From Burkholderiales bacterium (lineage in GTDB: Bacteria > Pseudomonadota > Gammaproteobacteria > Burkholderiales > Burkholderiaceae_F), in contig JADCGS010000005.1 of the NCBI GenBank assembly GCA_020248865.1, forward strand, positions 1 to 64,000: a stretch of DNA of 64,000 nucleotides, read 5' to 3'. The notes under the pieces were generated by a model. That model ran no database searches and had not been told where the DNA came from. It saw only the letters and a program-made list of their open reading frames with translations. How positions within the stretch are numbered: position 1 is the first letter of the stretch; every line of letters starts with the position of its first letter. The position numbers and the translations under genes are program-made. This document shows positions 22,970-32,279 of this stretch, one piece after another.

Positions 22970-23848
22970 ATGGGTGCCAGAGAATTCAGCTTCGCGCCGC
23001 CGAGCCTGGCTGGCGATGCGGTGCGGGAATACAGCTTCACCGCGCAGGACTTCGACCGGGTGCGCAAGCTCATCTACGCGCGCGCCGGCATCAGCCTGAA
23101 CGAGTCCAAGCAGAACATGGTCTACAGCCGGCTGTCGCGCCGCCTGCGCACGCTGGGCGTGGCGAGCTTCGGCCATTACCTGGACCAGCTCGAGTCCGAC
23201 GCCGCGTTCATGGCAGCCGAGTCGCAGGAGTTCGTCAACGCGCTCACCACCAACCTGACCGCGTTCTTTCGCGAGCCGCATCACTTTCCGGTACTCGCGG
23301 AGTTTCTGCGCCGTCACGCCGGCGCGCCAGGCCTGAGGCTGTGGTGCGCGGCGGCATCCACCGGCGAGGAGCCGTACTCGCTGGCGATGACCCTGATCGA
23401 GGCGCTGGGCGCCGGCACCTCGGCGCGACTGCTGGCCACCGACATCGACACCCACGTGCTGGAGGCGGCGCGCCGCGGCGTCTACCGGCTCGATGCGGCT
23501 AGACAGTGCGGCGAGGCGCGGCTGAAGCGGTTCTTCCTGCGCGGCAGCGGCGCCAACGAGGGCATGGTGCGCGTGAAGCCCGAAGCGCAGCGGCTCATCG
23601 AGTTCGAGCCGCTCAACCTGCTGGAGCCGGGCTGGAGCGCACAGCGCCGCTTTGCGGGTCAACTCGACGTGGTGTTCATCCGCAACGTGATGATCTACTT
23701 CGATAAGCCCACGCAGCGGCAGATCCTGGAGCGGCTGGCAGCGGTGATCCGCCGCGGCGGGCTGCTGTTCATCGGCCACTCCGAGAACTTCACCGACCAG
23801 CGCGAACTGTTCGTGCTGCGCGGCAAGACGGTCTACGAGCGCATCTAG
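22970..23848 (+). CDS. cheR: Chemotaxis protein methyltransferase CheR
   Basis: 292 residues. N-terminal helical domain (REYSFTAQDFDRVRKLIYARAG), then the SAM-dependent methyltransferase domain with NLTAFFREPHHF, WCAAASTGEEPYSLAM, DIDTHVLEAA and FIRNVMIYFD. Adds methyl groups to receptor glutamates. Start ATG 22970 was chosen because it fits family length; the open frame runs further upstream without support. Followed by cheD after 10 bp. Confidence 0.95.
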   Translation: MGAREFSFAPPSLAGDAVREYSFTAQDFDRVRKLIYARAGISLNESKQNMVYSRLSRRLRTLGVASFGHYLDQLESDAAFMAAESQEFVNALTTNLTAFFREPHHFPVLAEFLRRHAGAPGLRLWCAAASTGEEPYSLAMTLIEALGAGTSARLLATDIDTHVLEAARRGVYRLDAARQCGEARLKRFFLRGSGANEGMVRVKPEAQRLIEFEPLNLLEPGWSAQRRFAGQLDVVFIRNVMIYFDKPTQRQILERLAAVIRRGGLLFIGHSENFTDQRELFVLRGKTVYERI

Positions 23849-23858
23849 CGCAGACGAC

Positions 23859-24524
23859 ATGACACATCCTCCCCACAAGGCGCCACCGTGCGCGCAGCAG
23901 GACAACCAGCTTGCGCTGCCGCGGCCGAAGGCCTCGGGCGCGCAGGGTGAGGCCAGCACGTTCTACTTCGAGCGCGACTTCGGCAAGCATGCGGTCAAGG
24001 TGCTGCCGGGCGAGTTCTTCGTGGCGACCGAAGACCTGGTGCTGACCACGGTGCTGGGGTCCTGCGTGTCGGCCTGCATCTGGGACCCCAAGCTCGGGGT
24101 CGGCGGCATGAACCATTTCCTGCTGCCGGGCGAGAACAGCAACGACCCGGCGTCGGATTCGGGGCGCTACGGCGTCTTCGCCATGGAACAGCTGATCAAC
24201 GAGCTGCTCAAGCGCGGCGCGCGCAAGTCCGCGCTCGAGGCGAAGGTATTCGGCGGCGGCCACGTGATGAAGAACTTCACCACGATCACCGTGGGCTCGC
24301 GCAATGCCGAGTTCGTGCTCAAGTTCCTGCAGACCGAGGGCATCCGCGTGGCCTCACGCGACCTGCTCGATGTGCATCCGCGCCGGGTGGCGTTCTTCCC
24401 GGCCAGCGGCCGGGCGCTGTGCAAGCACCTCAAGCAGGCGGACTCGAAACTGATTGCCGAGGAGCAGAGCTACTCGGCCAAGCTGACGACCAAGCCGGTG
24501 GCCGGCGACATCGAGTTGTTCTGA
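23859..24524 (+). CDS. cheD: Receptor glutamine deamidase CheD
   Basis: 221 residues. Active-site Cys in TVLGSCVSACIWD and His in GGMNHFLLP, with KVFGGGHVM and the conserved VGSRNAEFV following. Deamidates receptor glutamines. The protein ends in VAGDIELF, closely matching the GSIDLF end of the CheZ-like protein at the start of this cluster. Located between cheR and cheB with short gaps (10 and 24 bp), so probably one transcript. Confidence 0.95.
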   Translation: MTHPPHKAPPCAQQDNQLALPRPKASGAQGEASTFYFERDFGKHAVKVLPGEFFVATEDLVLTTVLGSCVSACIWDPKLGVGGMNHFLLPGENSNDPASDSGRYGVFAMEQLINELLKRGARKSALEAKVFGGGHVMKNFTTITVGSRNAEFVLKFLQTEGIRVASRDLLDVHPRRVAFFPASGRALCKHLKQADSKLIAEEQSYSAKLTTKPVAGDIELF

Positions 24525-24548
24525 GCGGCGGCCCGCGCAGGAGAGTTC

Positions 24549-25631
24549 ATGAGCAAGACCCGAGTCCTCATCATCGACGACAGCGCGCTGGTGCGCAGCC
24601 TGCTGTCGGAGATCATCAACAAGCAGCCGGACATGGAGGCCATCGGCGCGGCGCCGGACCCGATGGTGGCGCGCGAGATGATCCGTGCCATGAATCCGGA
24701 CGTGCTGACGCTCGATGTCGAGATGCCCAGGATGGACGGGCTCGATTTCCTCGAGCGGCTGATGCGCCTGCGGCCGACGCCGGTGGTGATGGTCTCCACG
24801 CTGACCCAGCGCGGTGCCGAGACCACCCTGCGCGCCCTGGAGCTGGGCGCCATCGACTTCGTATCCAAACCGAAGATCGGCATCGCCAGCGGCCTCACGG
24901 ACCTGGCGCAGGACATTTGCGAAAAGATTCGAGGGGCCTCACGGGCGCGCATGCAGCGCCATGTCGCTGCCGCACCGGCGCCGCAGGACGTCGCGGGTGA
25001 AGCCAAGCCGCGACCGGTGAACTTCTCGCGCCTGTCGACCGAGAAGCTCATCATCATCGGCGCCTCCACCGGAGGCACCGAGGCGATCCGCGAGGTGCTG
25101 GTGCGCCTGCCGGCCGATTCGCCCGCGGTCCTGGTCACGCAGCACATGCCCGTGGGCTTCACCAAGAGCTTCGCCGCGCGGCTGGACTCGCTGTGCAAGA
25201 TCTCCGTCAGCGAGGCAGTGGACGGCGAGCGCGTGCTGCCGGGCCATGCCTACATCGCGCCTGGCGACCGGCACATGAAGCTGGCGCGCAGCGGCGCCAA
25301 CTATGTGGTGCAGCTCGATGACGGTCCGCCCGTCAACCGGCACCGCCCGAGCGTGGAGGTGCTGTTTCGGAGTGCCGCCGTGGTGGCGGGGCGCAACGCT
25401 TTCGGCTTGATGCTGACCGGCATGGGCAAGGACGGTGCTGCGGCCATGGTCGAGATGCGCCAGGCCGGCAGCTACAACATTGCCCAGGACGAGGCCACCT
25501 GTGTCGTCTACGGCATGCCGCGCGAGGCCGTGCTCCTGGGTGCGGTCGACGAGGTGCTGCCGATCGGCAAGATCGCCGGCCGCCTGCTGGAGAAGCTGGC
25601 CGAGATGGGTGGCGCGGCGCACCGCGTCTGA
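24549..25631 (+). CDS. cheB: Chemotaxis methylesterase CheB
   Basis: 360 residues. Receiver domain ([31 protein letters not shown]), a linker, then the esterase domain with the catalytic triad residues Ser173 (GASTGGTEA), His in TQHMPVGFT and Asp in GMGKDGA. Removes receptor methyl groups when phosphorylated by CheA. AGGAGAG lies just before ATG 24549. Last gene of the chemotaxis run. Confidence 0.96.
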   Translation: MSKTRVLIIDDSALVRSLLSEIINKQPDMEAIGAAPDPMVAREMIRAMNPDVLTLDVEMPRMDGLDFLERLMRLRPTPVVMVSTLTQRGAETTLRALELGAIDFVSKPKIGIASGLTDLAQDICEKIRGASRARMQRHVAAAPAPQDVAGEAKPRPVNFSRLSTEKLIIIGASTGGTEAIREVLVRLPADSPAVLVTQHMPVGFTKSFAARLDSLCKISVSEAVDGERVLPGHAYIAPGDRHMKLARSGANYVVQLDDGPPVNRHRPSVEVLFRSAAVVAGRNAFGLMLTGMGKDGAAAMVEMRQAGSYNIAQDEATCVVYGMPREAVLLGAVDEVLPIGKIAGRLLEKLAEMGGAAHRV

Positions 25632-25700
25632 CGCGGCAAGCGGCGCGTTACGCTGCAGGCAGGGCTGGCGCGCGACGGCTGCCGCGGGCTTCGTCCACGG

Positions 25701-25756
25701 GACTGCGTGCGCGCTGCGCGCTCAGCGATCCGCCCTTGGGGCGGCCCGGCGGGCTC
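25701..25756 (-). repeat. GRPKxE-type dispersed repeat, reverse orientation
   Basis: Read on the minus strand, GAGCCCGCCGGGCCGCCCCA, AGGGCGGATCGCTGAGCGCG and a GCAGTCCCG end match the 60-bp unit found at 36661-36840. It lies between cheB and the next gene. This copy is not part of an obvious translated frame. Confidence 0.7.
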
Positions 25757-25796
25757 GTGATCGCGGCCCCGCGCGACCGCCTGGAGCATTCCTGCG

Positions 25797-26264
25797 ATGA
25801 ATCCCGAGCACGCGCAGACGCTGCGCAGCATCCTTTCTGCTCAGCAGGTCGCCGCCCTCGGAACCCTGCACGAGGGTGTGCCCTACGTGTCCATGGTCCC
25901 GTTTGCGCTGCTGCGCGACGGCAGCGCGGTGATCCACGTCAGTGCGCTGGCGGCGCACACGCGCGCCATGCTGGCCGAGCCGGCAGTCAGCCTGCTGGTC
26001 ATGGCGCCACCGTCGGCCGGGGTGCTGCCGCAGGCGCTGCCGCGCGTGACGATCCAGGCGCTGGCCGCATCCTGCGGCCCGGTCGATCCGCGCCACGCCG
26101 AGGCGCGCGCCGCCTACCTCGGGCGCTTTGCCGACAGCGAGCCGATGTTTTCCTTCGGCGACTTCTCGCTGTTCGTCCTCGCGCCGCAGTCGTTGCGCCT
26201 GGTGGCGGGCTTTGCGCAGGCGCACACGCTCGCGCCGACGGATCTTGCCGCGGCGTTGCGGTGA
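25797..26264 (+). CDS. Pyridoxamine-5'-phosphate-oxidase-fold protein (HugZ-like)
   Basis: 155 residues. N-terminal SAQQVAALGTLHEGVPYVSMVPFALL and later HTRAMLAEPAVSLLVM and RVTIQALA fit the FMN-binding split-barrel fold shared by PNPOx-like and HugZ-like proteins. The C-terminal FGDFSLFVLAPQSLRLVAGFAQAHTL resembles the FxDFxxxxL..RLVxGFxxA block of HugZ-type proteins. Substrate not known; haem or pyridoxal-type chemistry are both possible. Stands alone between the chemotaxis cluster and rnpB. Confidence 0.75.
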   Translation: MNPEHAQTLRSILSAQQVAALGTLHEGVPYVSMVPFALLRDGSAVIHVSALAAHTRAMLAEPAVSLLVMAPPSAGVLPQALPRVTIQALAASCGPVDPRHAEARAAYLGRFADSEPMFSFGDFSLFVLAPQSLRLVAGFAQAHTLAPTDLAAALR

Positions 26265-26321
26265 TCCGCGCGCGCTGCCCCTGAACGCGCGCCGCGGCGG
26301 GTGCGGCACGGGTCCTGCTCC

Positions 26322-26327
26322 TACAAT
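26322..26327 (+). promoter_or_regulatory. -10 element of the RNase P RNA gene
   Basis: TACAAT ends seven bases before the first base of helix P1 of the RNA (26334), the spacing expected for a -10 box. No good -35 match is seen 17 bp upstream. Confidence 0.5.
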
Positions 26328-26333
26328 GTCGGT

Positions 26334-26652
26334 GCAAAGACCGTCGGACGACCGCTGGCTGCCTTGCGCAGCGAGAGGAAAGTCGGGACTCCACAGAGCG
26401 CCGTAGCAGGTAACGCCTGCCCGCCGTGAGGCGAGGATCAGAGCAACAGAGACGAGCCGATTCAGTTCGGGTGAAACGGGCAATCTCTACGGGGAGCAAC
26501 ACCAAATAGGCAGCCGCCGATCCGGCTCGGGGAGGCTGCGGGTAGGTGGCTGGAGCGCGTGCGCGAGTGCGTGCCTAGAGGAATGGTCGTCGCGGTGCCT
26601 GCGCGTCAAGCGTGGGTGCCGACCAGAATCCCGCTTACAGACGGTGCTTTGC
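26334..26652 (+). ncRNA. rnpB: RNase P RNA, bacterial type A
   Basis: Catalytic RNA that trims tRNA 5' ends. The conserved blocks are in order: GAGGAAAGTC (26374 on), GGTAACGCCTG, AGAGCAACAGAGAC, GGGTGAAACGGGCAAT, GGGGAGCAACACCAAATAGG, and CAGAATCCCGCTTA near the 3' end. P1 is formed by GCAAAG-ACCGTC at the 5' end and GACGGTGCTTTGC at 26640-26652 with one bulged base. Helix P4 carries changes on both strands that keep pairing (see findings). At about 319 nt it is somewhat shorter than the 377-nt E. coli RNA. Ends inferred from P1. Confidence 0.95.
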
Positions 26653-26865
26653 CTCGATTCCCGGTGCGGCGGTCCCGGACTGCGATGTCTGCGGTCGCCC
26701 TCCACCGCAATGCGCGCACCCCCGTCGCGGCGGGCGCCGACACTTCATGCGTCACTTTCAGATGGCGACGCAAGTCCTTCTTTTTGCACGCATTCGATTC
26801 TGAGTCCTGTGATTAAAGCCAGCGTCTAAGTCCTTGTATCCATTGAAAAATCACCCGTTTTTGCC

Positions 26866-26895
26866 TTGACCCGTCCCGGCGCCGTGCACTACAGT
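26866..26895 (+). promoter_or_regulatory. mraZ/dcw promoter
   Basis: TTGACC (26866-26871), an 18-bp spacer and TACAGT (26890-26895) lie immediately upstream of the MraZ repeats. This is the expected site of the main dcw promoter. Confidence 0.6.
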
Positions 26896-26904
26896 GGCGA
26901 CTTT

Positions 26905-26929
26905 GTGGGAGAAAGTGGGAGATAGTGGA
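26905..26929 (+). promoter_or_regulatory. MraZ operator, three direct repeats
   Basis: GTGGG (26905-26909), GTGGG (26915-26919) and GTGGA (26925-26929) recur every 10 bp, matching the known MraZ box of GTGGG/TGGGN direct repeats. They follow the -10 element, so bound MraZ would repress its own operon. Confidence 0.85.
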
Positions 26930-27011
26930 ATAGTTAGTGTTTGCTACCACGTCTTTTCTCGTGGATGCAGATGCTGGCCACAGTCCTCCACTTGAAGCGA
27001 GCAGGGCAACG

Positions 27012-27440
27012 GTGTTCCAAGGCGCGTCTCAACTGACGATCGATCCCAAGGGGCGGCTGTCCATGCCGACTCGGCATCGCGACGCCCTGCTGGCGCAGTG
27101 TGGCGGTCGCCTGACCGTGACGCGCCATCCGGACGGCTGCCTGCTGGTGTACCCGCGCCCCACGTGGGAGGCGCGTCGCGAGCAGATCGCTGCGCTGCCC
27201 TATGCGGCGCGCGCCCTGCAGCGCCTGTTGCTCGGCAATGCCACCGATGTCGACCTGGACTCGGCGGGTCGTGTGCTGGTACCCACCGAACTGCGCGGGG
27301 CGGCCGCGCTCGAACGCGATGTGATGCTGCTCGGCATGGGCGCGCACTTCGAGTTGTGGGACCTGGCGCGGCTGGGCCATCACGAGCAGGAGCAGCTCGC
27401 CAACGGGCTGCCCGACGCGGCGGCGGACTTCACGTTCTGA
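27012..27440 (+). CDS. mraZ: Transcriptional regulator MraZ
   Basis: 142 residues from the GTG at 27012. [25 protein letters not shown] is the first AbrB-like DNA-binding half and [18 protein letters not shown] the second. Ring-forming repressor of the dcw operon; its GTGGG repeats are just upstream. GTG 27012 was preferred to the earlier in-frame start because it gives family length and the usual N-terminus (xFQGAS), with AGGGCA upstream. Followed by rsmH after 6 bp. Confidence 0.93.
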   Translation: MFQGASQLTIDPKGRLSMPTRHRDALLAQCGGRLTVTRHPDGCLLVYPRPTWEARREQIAALPYAARALQRLLLGNATDVDLDSAGRVLVPTELRGAAALERDVMLLGMGAHFELWDLARLGHHEQEQLANGLPDAAADFTF

Positions 27441-27446
27441 TCGTGA

Positions 27447-28460
27447 ATGCCCTTCGCCACTGCGCCGTCTCTTTCGCACCGGACCGTCCTTGCCGCGACG
27501 GCGGTCGCGCACCTGCTCACCGACCCGGCGGGCACCTACGTGGATGGCACGTTCGGACGCGGCGGCCACGCACGGCTGATCCTCGAACGCCTGGCGCCGG
27601 CCGGCCGGCTGATTGCCCTGGACCGCGATCCGCAGGCTGCCGATGCGGCGCGGGCGATCGACGACCCGCGTTTTCGCTTCGTGCACGCACGGTTTTCACG
27701 CATGGCCGCCACGCTGGCAGCACTCGGCGTGACCCGGGTCAACGGAATCCTGCTCGACATCGGCGTGTCCTCGCCGCAGATCGACGATCCGGCGCGCGGC
27801 TTTTCGCTGCGCGGCGACGGTCCGCTCGACATGCGCATGGATCCGACGTCGGGCCCTTCGGCCGCCCAGTGGCTGGCCACGGCAACGCTCGATGAGCTCG
27901 TACGGGTGATCCGGGACTATGGGGAAGAACGGTTTGCTCTACCGATTGCAAAGGCGATTGTGGCTGGCCGCGCGCCTGGGTCAGGCGGCCGGCCGGCCCG
28001 GCCGCCTGCAACGACCGCCGAGCTTGCCGCACTCGTGGCAGACGCGGTCCCCCGCAGCGGCAAGACCGTCCAGGGCGGCGGGCAGCATCCGGCCACGCGG
28101 ACTTTTCAGGCTGTTCGGATTCACGTCAATCAAGAGCTTGAGGAATTGGCGCTAGTGCTGGACCAGTCGCTCGACCTGCTCGCGCCCGGCGGCCGTCTGG
28201 CGGTGATCAGCTTCCACTCGCTGGAGGACCGTATCGTCAAGCGGTTCATCGAGGCGCACGCCCATCCGGAGCGGCAGCTGCAGCAGACGGATCAGCGTCT
28301 GCGCCGGCTGCCGCTGGCGCAGGCACAGCTGCCGCAGCCCCGCCTGCGCGCGCTGCCCAAGGTGCTGCCCGATGCGGCGGAAGTCGCGGCCAATCCGCGC
28401 GCGCGCTCGGCGGTCTTGCGCGTGGCCGAGCGCACCGGGCTTCAGCGAGGGCTGCCGTGA
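27447..28460 (+). CDS. rsmH: 16S rRNA (C1402-N4) methyltransferase RsmH
   Basis: 337 residues. SAM-binding [34 protein letters not shown] and PLDMRMD, and later [15 protein letters not shown] are signatures of RsmH (MraW). Methylates 16S rRNA in the decoding centre. Its TGA overlaps the ftsL ATG by one base. A short lower-GC patch near 27915-27960 is visible inside the gene without interrupting the frame. Confidence 0.96.
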   Translation: MPFATAPSLSHRTVLAATAVAHLLTDPAGTYVDGTFGRGGHARLILERLAPAGRLIALDRDPQAADAARAIDDPRFRFVHARFSRMAATLAALGVTRVNGILLDIGVSSPQIDDPARGFSLRGDGPLDMRMDPTSGPSAAQWLATATLDELVRVIRDYGEERFALPIAKAIVAGRAPGSGGRPARPPATTAELAALVADAVPRSGKTVQGGGQHPATRTFQAVRIHVNQELEELALVLDQSLDLLAPGGRLAVISFHSLEDRIVKRFIEAHAHPERQLQQTDQRLRRLPLAQAQLPQPRLRALPKVLPDAAEVAANPRARSAVLRVAERTGLQRGLP

Positions 28461-28798
28461 TGCGGCTGGCGGTCGGCGTGCTGGCAGCGCTGCTGGTGGC
28501 CGCTGCGCTGTCGCTGATCACGGCGCAGCACCGCTCGCGCGGCCTGTTCGTGGACCTGGAGCGCGCGCAGCAGCAGGCGCGCCTGCTCGAAGCCGAGGGC
28601 GACCGGCTGCGCATCGAACTGGGTCGCGCCGCACAGCCGGCCAGTGTCGAGGCGGCCGCGCGCCAATTGGGACTGAAGCCCGTCGACGGCAAGGCGGTGG
28701 TGTTTCTGCCGGCGGTGCCCGCGGCGAGCGCCGCCGCCCCTGCTCGGGACGCGGCCAGTGTGAAAACCACGGTGCCCGCAGCGGGAGGCTCGAAGTGA
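28460..28798 (+). CDS. ftsL: Cell division protein FtsL
   Basis: 112 residues. Short N-terminus, one membrane helix (AVGVLAALLVAAALSLITA) and a periplasmic coiled coil (VDLERAQQQARLLEAEGDRLRIEL), then a short Pro/Ala tail. Works with FtsB and FtsQ in the divisome. ATG overlaps the rsmH stop, and its own stop overlaps the ftsI GTG (GTGA). Confidence 0.9.
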   Translation: MRLAVGVLAALLVAAALSLITAQHRSRGLFVDLERAQQQARLLEAEGDRLRIELGRAAQPASVEAAARQLGLKPVDGKAVVFLPAVPAASAAAPARDAASVKTTVPAAGGSK

Positions 28799-30627
28799 AG
28801 CAGCCCGCGCCGTTGCGCTCGGTCATCCGCCGCGCCGGCAGCAGCCGCGCGGCGCCCGCGACCGGCGGCACGCGCGGCGGCGTGGGCTTCAACAGCAATC
28901 CGCTGCTGGCGATCAGGCTGCCGGCGTGGCGCTCGAAGATGCTGCTGTTCACGCTGTTCTGCGCCTTTGCCGCGCTGGCCGGACGCGCGTTCTACCTGAT
29001 GGGCGGCGTCAACACCGAATTCCTGCAGAAACAGGGCGAGGCACGCTACGCGCGCACGCTCGAGGTGCCGGCGGTGCGCGGCAAGGTGACGGACCGCAAC
29101 GGCGTGGTGCTGGCGGCCAGCGTGCCGGCGCGCGCCGTCTGGGCCATCCCCGAGGATGTCGCGACCGATGCGCCGCAGCTGGCGCAGCTGGCGCAACTGC
29201 TGGACATGCCGCTGGCCGAGCTCAAGCGCCGGCTCGGCCACGAGGACCGCAGCTTCGTGTACCTGCGCCGGCAGGTCGACACCGACGTGGCCGACAAGAT
29301 CGCCGCGCTGAAGCTCGCCGGCATCCACTCGAGCCGCGAGTTCCGCCGTCACTACCCGGAAGGGCCGGCGGTGGCGCACGTGGTCGGCTTCACCAGCGTC
29401 GAGGACCGCGGTCAGGAGGGCGTCGAGCTGGCGCACGAGTCCGTGCTCGCGGGCCGGACCGGCAGCCGGCGCGTGATCAAGGATCGTCTGGGCCGCGTGG
29501 TCGAGGACGCGTGGCTGCGCGAGCCGGCACCCGGGCGCGACGTCGCGCTGGCGCTCGACAACCGGGTGCAGTTCATCGCCACCGCGGCCCTGCGCAGTGC
29601 CGTGCAGACACACGGCGCCAAGGCCGGTGCCGCCGTGGTGCTCGACACCCGGACCGGCGAGGTGCTGGCGCTGGCCAACTGGCCCAGCTTCGACCCCAAC
29701 GTGGCGGCGGCGCAGCGCCAGGCCTGGACCCTGGAACATCTGCGCAACCGCGTCATCACCGACACCTTCGAGCCGGGTTCGACGCTCAAGCCGTTTGCCG
29801 TCGCCGCTGCGATGGACGCCGGCCAGGTCACGCCCGCCACGCGGATCCAGACCGCGCCGGGGCGCATCGTGATCGGCGGCCGCACCATCAACGACACGCA
29901 CGCCCATGACCTGCTGACGGTCGAGCAGATCGTCGCCAAGTCGAGCAACGTCGGCACCGTCAAGGTGGCGATGGAACTGCCGGCGCAGCGGCTGTGGGAG
30001 ACCTACACCGGAGCCGGCTTCGGCCAGGCGCCGGCGGCGGCCACGCTCGGTTTCCAGGGCGCGGTGGCCGGGCGGTTGCGCCCCTACAAGGCATGGCGGC
30101 CGATCGAGCAGGCCACCATCTCGTACGGCTACGGCGTCAGCGTCTCGCTGCTGCAACTGGCGCGTGCCTACACCGCATTCGCGCGCGACGGCGACGTGGT
30201 CCCGGTGAGCCTGACGCGGCTGGATCCGGCACAGCACGTGGCTTCGGTGCCGGTGATGCAGCCGGAGACGGCGCGCGCCATGCGGCGGATGCTGGAGCAG
30301 GCAGTCAGCGATGAAGGCACCGCGCCCAAGGCGCGCATTCCGGGCTACCGCACGGCCGGCAAGACCGGTACCGCGCGCAAGCTCCGCAACGGCCAGTACG
30401 TCAACGCCTACGTCGCCTCGTTTGCGGGTTTCGCACCCGTCAGCGATCCGCGCATCGTGGTGGCGGTGATGATCGACGAGCCCGGTGGCGGCCGCTACTA
30501 CGGTGGCGACGTGGCCGCCCCGGTGTTCGCGCAGATTGCCGCCGGCAGCCTGCGCGCGCTGCAGGTGGCCCCCGACGGGCCGCTGCAGCCCAAGCCGGTG
30601 CTTGCCGCCGCGCGGGAGACCCTGTGA
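28795..30627 (+). CDS. ftsI: Septal peptidoglycan transpeptidase FtsI (PBP3)
   Basis: 610 residues. One N-terminal membrane helix (about 47-65), the dimerisation domain (VPAVRGKVTDRNGVVLA), then the transpeptidase domain with the active Ser in EPGSTLKPF, SSN in AKSSNVGTVK, and KTG in AGKTGTARK. Cross-links septal peptidoglycan. GTG start at 28795 has GGGAGG upstream and overlaps the ftsL stop. The TGA overlaps the murE ATG. Confidence 0.96.
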   Translation: MKQPAPLRSVIRRAGSSRAAPATGGTRGGVGFNSNPLLAIRLPAWRSKMLLFTLFCAFAALAGRAFYLMGGVNTEFLQKQGEARYARTLEVPAVRGKVTDRNGVVLAASVPARAVWAIPEDVATDAPQLAQLAQLLDMPLAELKRRLGHEDRSFVYLRRQVDTDVADKIAALKLAGIHSSREFRRHYPEGPAVAHVVGFTSVEDRGQEGVELAHESVLAGRTGSRRVIKDRLGRVVEDAWLREPAPGRDVALALDNRVQFIATAALRSAVQTHGAKAGAAVVLDTRTGEVLALANWPSFDPNVAAAQRQAWTLEHLRNRVITDTFEPGSTLKPFAVAAAMDAGQVTPATRIQTAPGRIVIGGRTINDTHAHDLLTVEQIVAKSSNVGTVKVAMELPAQRLWETYTGAGFGQAPAAATLGFQGAVAGRLRPYKAWRPIEQATISYGYGVSVSLLQLARAYTAFARDGDVVPVSLTRLDPAQHVASVPVMQPETARAMRRMLEQAVSDEGTAPKARIPGYRTAGKTGTARKLRNGQYVNAYVASFAGFAPVSDPRIVVAVMIDEPGGGRYYGGDVAAPVFAQIAAGSLRALQVAPDGPLQPKPVLAAARETL

Positions 30628-32279
30628 TGCCGCCGCCGCCCGCGCCCACGGACGTGCTGGCCTGGCTGCGCCAGCATGCCGGCGCTGCTGCCAACGACCT
30701 GCAGCCGGACAGCCGGCGCATCCGGCGCGGCGACGTGTTCATTGCGCTGCCCGGTCGCGTGCACGACGGCCGCCGGTACATCGCCGCTGCCGTCGAGCGC
30801 GGCGCAGCCGCCGTACTGGCGGAGGCTCAAGGCTGGAGCGGCGGCGACGTCGGTGTACCGCTGTGCGCGGTGCCGGGCTTGGCGGCCCTGCTGGGTCCGC
30901 TGGCGGCGCGCTGGTACGGCGCGCCGAGCGAGGGGGTGTTCAGCGTCGGTGTCACCGGAACCAACGGCAAGACCTCGGTCAGCCAGTGGATCGCGCAGGC
31001 GCTGGCCGCGGCGGGCCGGCGCTGCGCGGTGATCGGCACCGTGGGCAGCGGCTTTCCCGGCGAGCCGCTGGCTGCTGCCGCGCGCACCACGCCCGATGCG
31101 GTGGCCCTGCAGCGCGAGCTGCGGCGGCTGGTCGACGCCGGCGCGCAGGCGCTGGCGATGGAGGTGACGTCGATCGGCCTGGACCAGGGCCGCGTCGACG
31201 GCATGAAGTACGACGTCGCGGTGTTCACCAACCTGACGCGCGACCACCTCGACTACCACGGCACCATGGCGGCCTACGAGCAAGCCAAGGCGCGGCTGTT
31301 CGACTGGCCGACGCTGACCCATGCCGTTGTCAACCTCGACGACGAGGCCGGGTTGCGGCTGGTGCGGCGCCTGCAGCCGCGCGTGCGGGCCGGCGCGCTG
31401 CACCTCACGGGCTACACGCAGCACGACGCGCAGCACGACGCGCAGCACGACGCGCAGCACGACGCGCCGGGCAGCGGCCTGAGCGAGTGCCTGGTGGCGC
31501 GCCGGCCGCGCACCACGGCGCAGGGCCTCGAGTACGAGCTGGGCAACGGCGCGCAGATCGTGCCCGTGACCTTGCCCCTGGTGGGCAGCTTCAACGTCGC
31601 CAACTCGCTGGCCGTGGCCGGCGCCCTGCGGGCGGCCGGCGTGCCGGTGTCGGCGCTGCCGGCGCTGCTCGGTGCCCTGCGCGCCCCGCCGGGCCGCATG
31701 CAGCAGCTGGGTGGCCGCAGCGCGGCCAACGAGCCGCTGGCGGTGGTCGACTACGCCCACACGCCCGATGCGCTGGAGCAGGCGCTGGCGGCGCTGCGTC
31801 CGCTGGCGCAGGCGCGCGGCGGCCGCCTGTGGGCGGTGTTCGGTGCCGGCGGCGATCGCGATCCCGGCAAGCGTGCCTTGATGGGTGCGGCGGCCGCCCG
31901 TGGCGCCGAGCGCATCGTCATCACCTCCGACAACCCGCGCAGCGAGGACCCGCTGCTGATCGTGCGCGCGGTAGCACTTGGCGTGCCGCCGCCGTCGGCG
32001 GCGCACTGCGAGCTGGTCGTCGATCGCGCCGCGGCGATCGCGCATGCACTGGCCGCCGCCGATGCGCGCGACGTGGTGCTGATTGCCGGCAAGGGGCACG
32101 AGGACTACCAGGAGATCAACGGGCGGAAGGCGCACTTCTCGGACGTGGAGCAGGCCGAGGCGGCCCTGGCGCGGCGCCGCACGCCGCCGCGCCCGCCGGC
32201 ACACAGCGCCGCCGGCGCCGCCTTGCCCGGCGGTGGCGCGGTGGCCCAGTCCGATGGCGCGCGGGGCCTGCCGTGCTGA
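30627..32279 (+). CDS. murE: UDP-MurNAc-tripeptide ligase MurE
   Basis: 550 residues. ATP loop GVTGTNGKTSV, LTRDHLDYHGTM, and the DNPRSEDP motif that marks the meso-diaminopimelate-specific enzyme. Adds m-DAP to UDP-MurNAc-L-Ala-D-Glu. An in-frame 12-bp tandem repeat encodes QHDA four times near residues 265-280 of the central domain. The stop lies 7 bp inside murF. Confidence 0.95.
   Translation: MPPPPAPTDVLAWLRQHAGAAANDLQPDSRRIRRGDVFIALPGRVHDGRRYIAAAVERGAAAVLAEAQGWSGGDVGVPLCAVPGLAALLGPLAARWYGAPSEGVFSVGVTGTNGKTSVSQWIAQALAAAGRRCAVIGTVGSGFPGEPLAAAARTTPDAVALQRELRRLVDAGAQALAMEVTSIGLDQGRVDGMKYDVAVFTNLTRDHLDYHGTMAAYEQAKARLFDWPTLTHAVVNLDDEAGLRLVRRLQPRVRAGALHLTGYTQHDAQHDAQHDAQHDAPGSGLSECLVARRPRTTAQGLEYELGNGAQIVPVTLPLVGSFNVANSLAVAGALRAAGVPVSALPALLGALRAPPGRMQQLGGRSAANEPLAVVDYAHTPDALEQALAALRPLAQARGGRLWAVFGAGGDRDPGKRALMGAAAARGAERIVITSDNPRSEDPLLIVRAVALGVPPPSAAHCELVVDRAAAIAHALAAADARDVVLIAGKGHEDYQEINGRKAHFSDVEQAEAALARRRTPPRPPAHSAAGAALPGGGAVAQSDGARGLPC
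31419..31466 (+). repeat. Four 12-bp tandem repeats inside murE
   Basis: CAGCACGACGCG is repeated four times perfectly, giving (QHDA)4 in MurE. The length keeps the frame, so copy number could vary by whole tetrapeptides through slippage. Confidence 0.95.

Noticed and set aside
26487..26816. Small frames within and after rnpB
   Set aside because: The sequence is accounted for by RNase P RNA and the promoter region of mraZ; the frames lack ribosome sites and protein-like composition.
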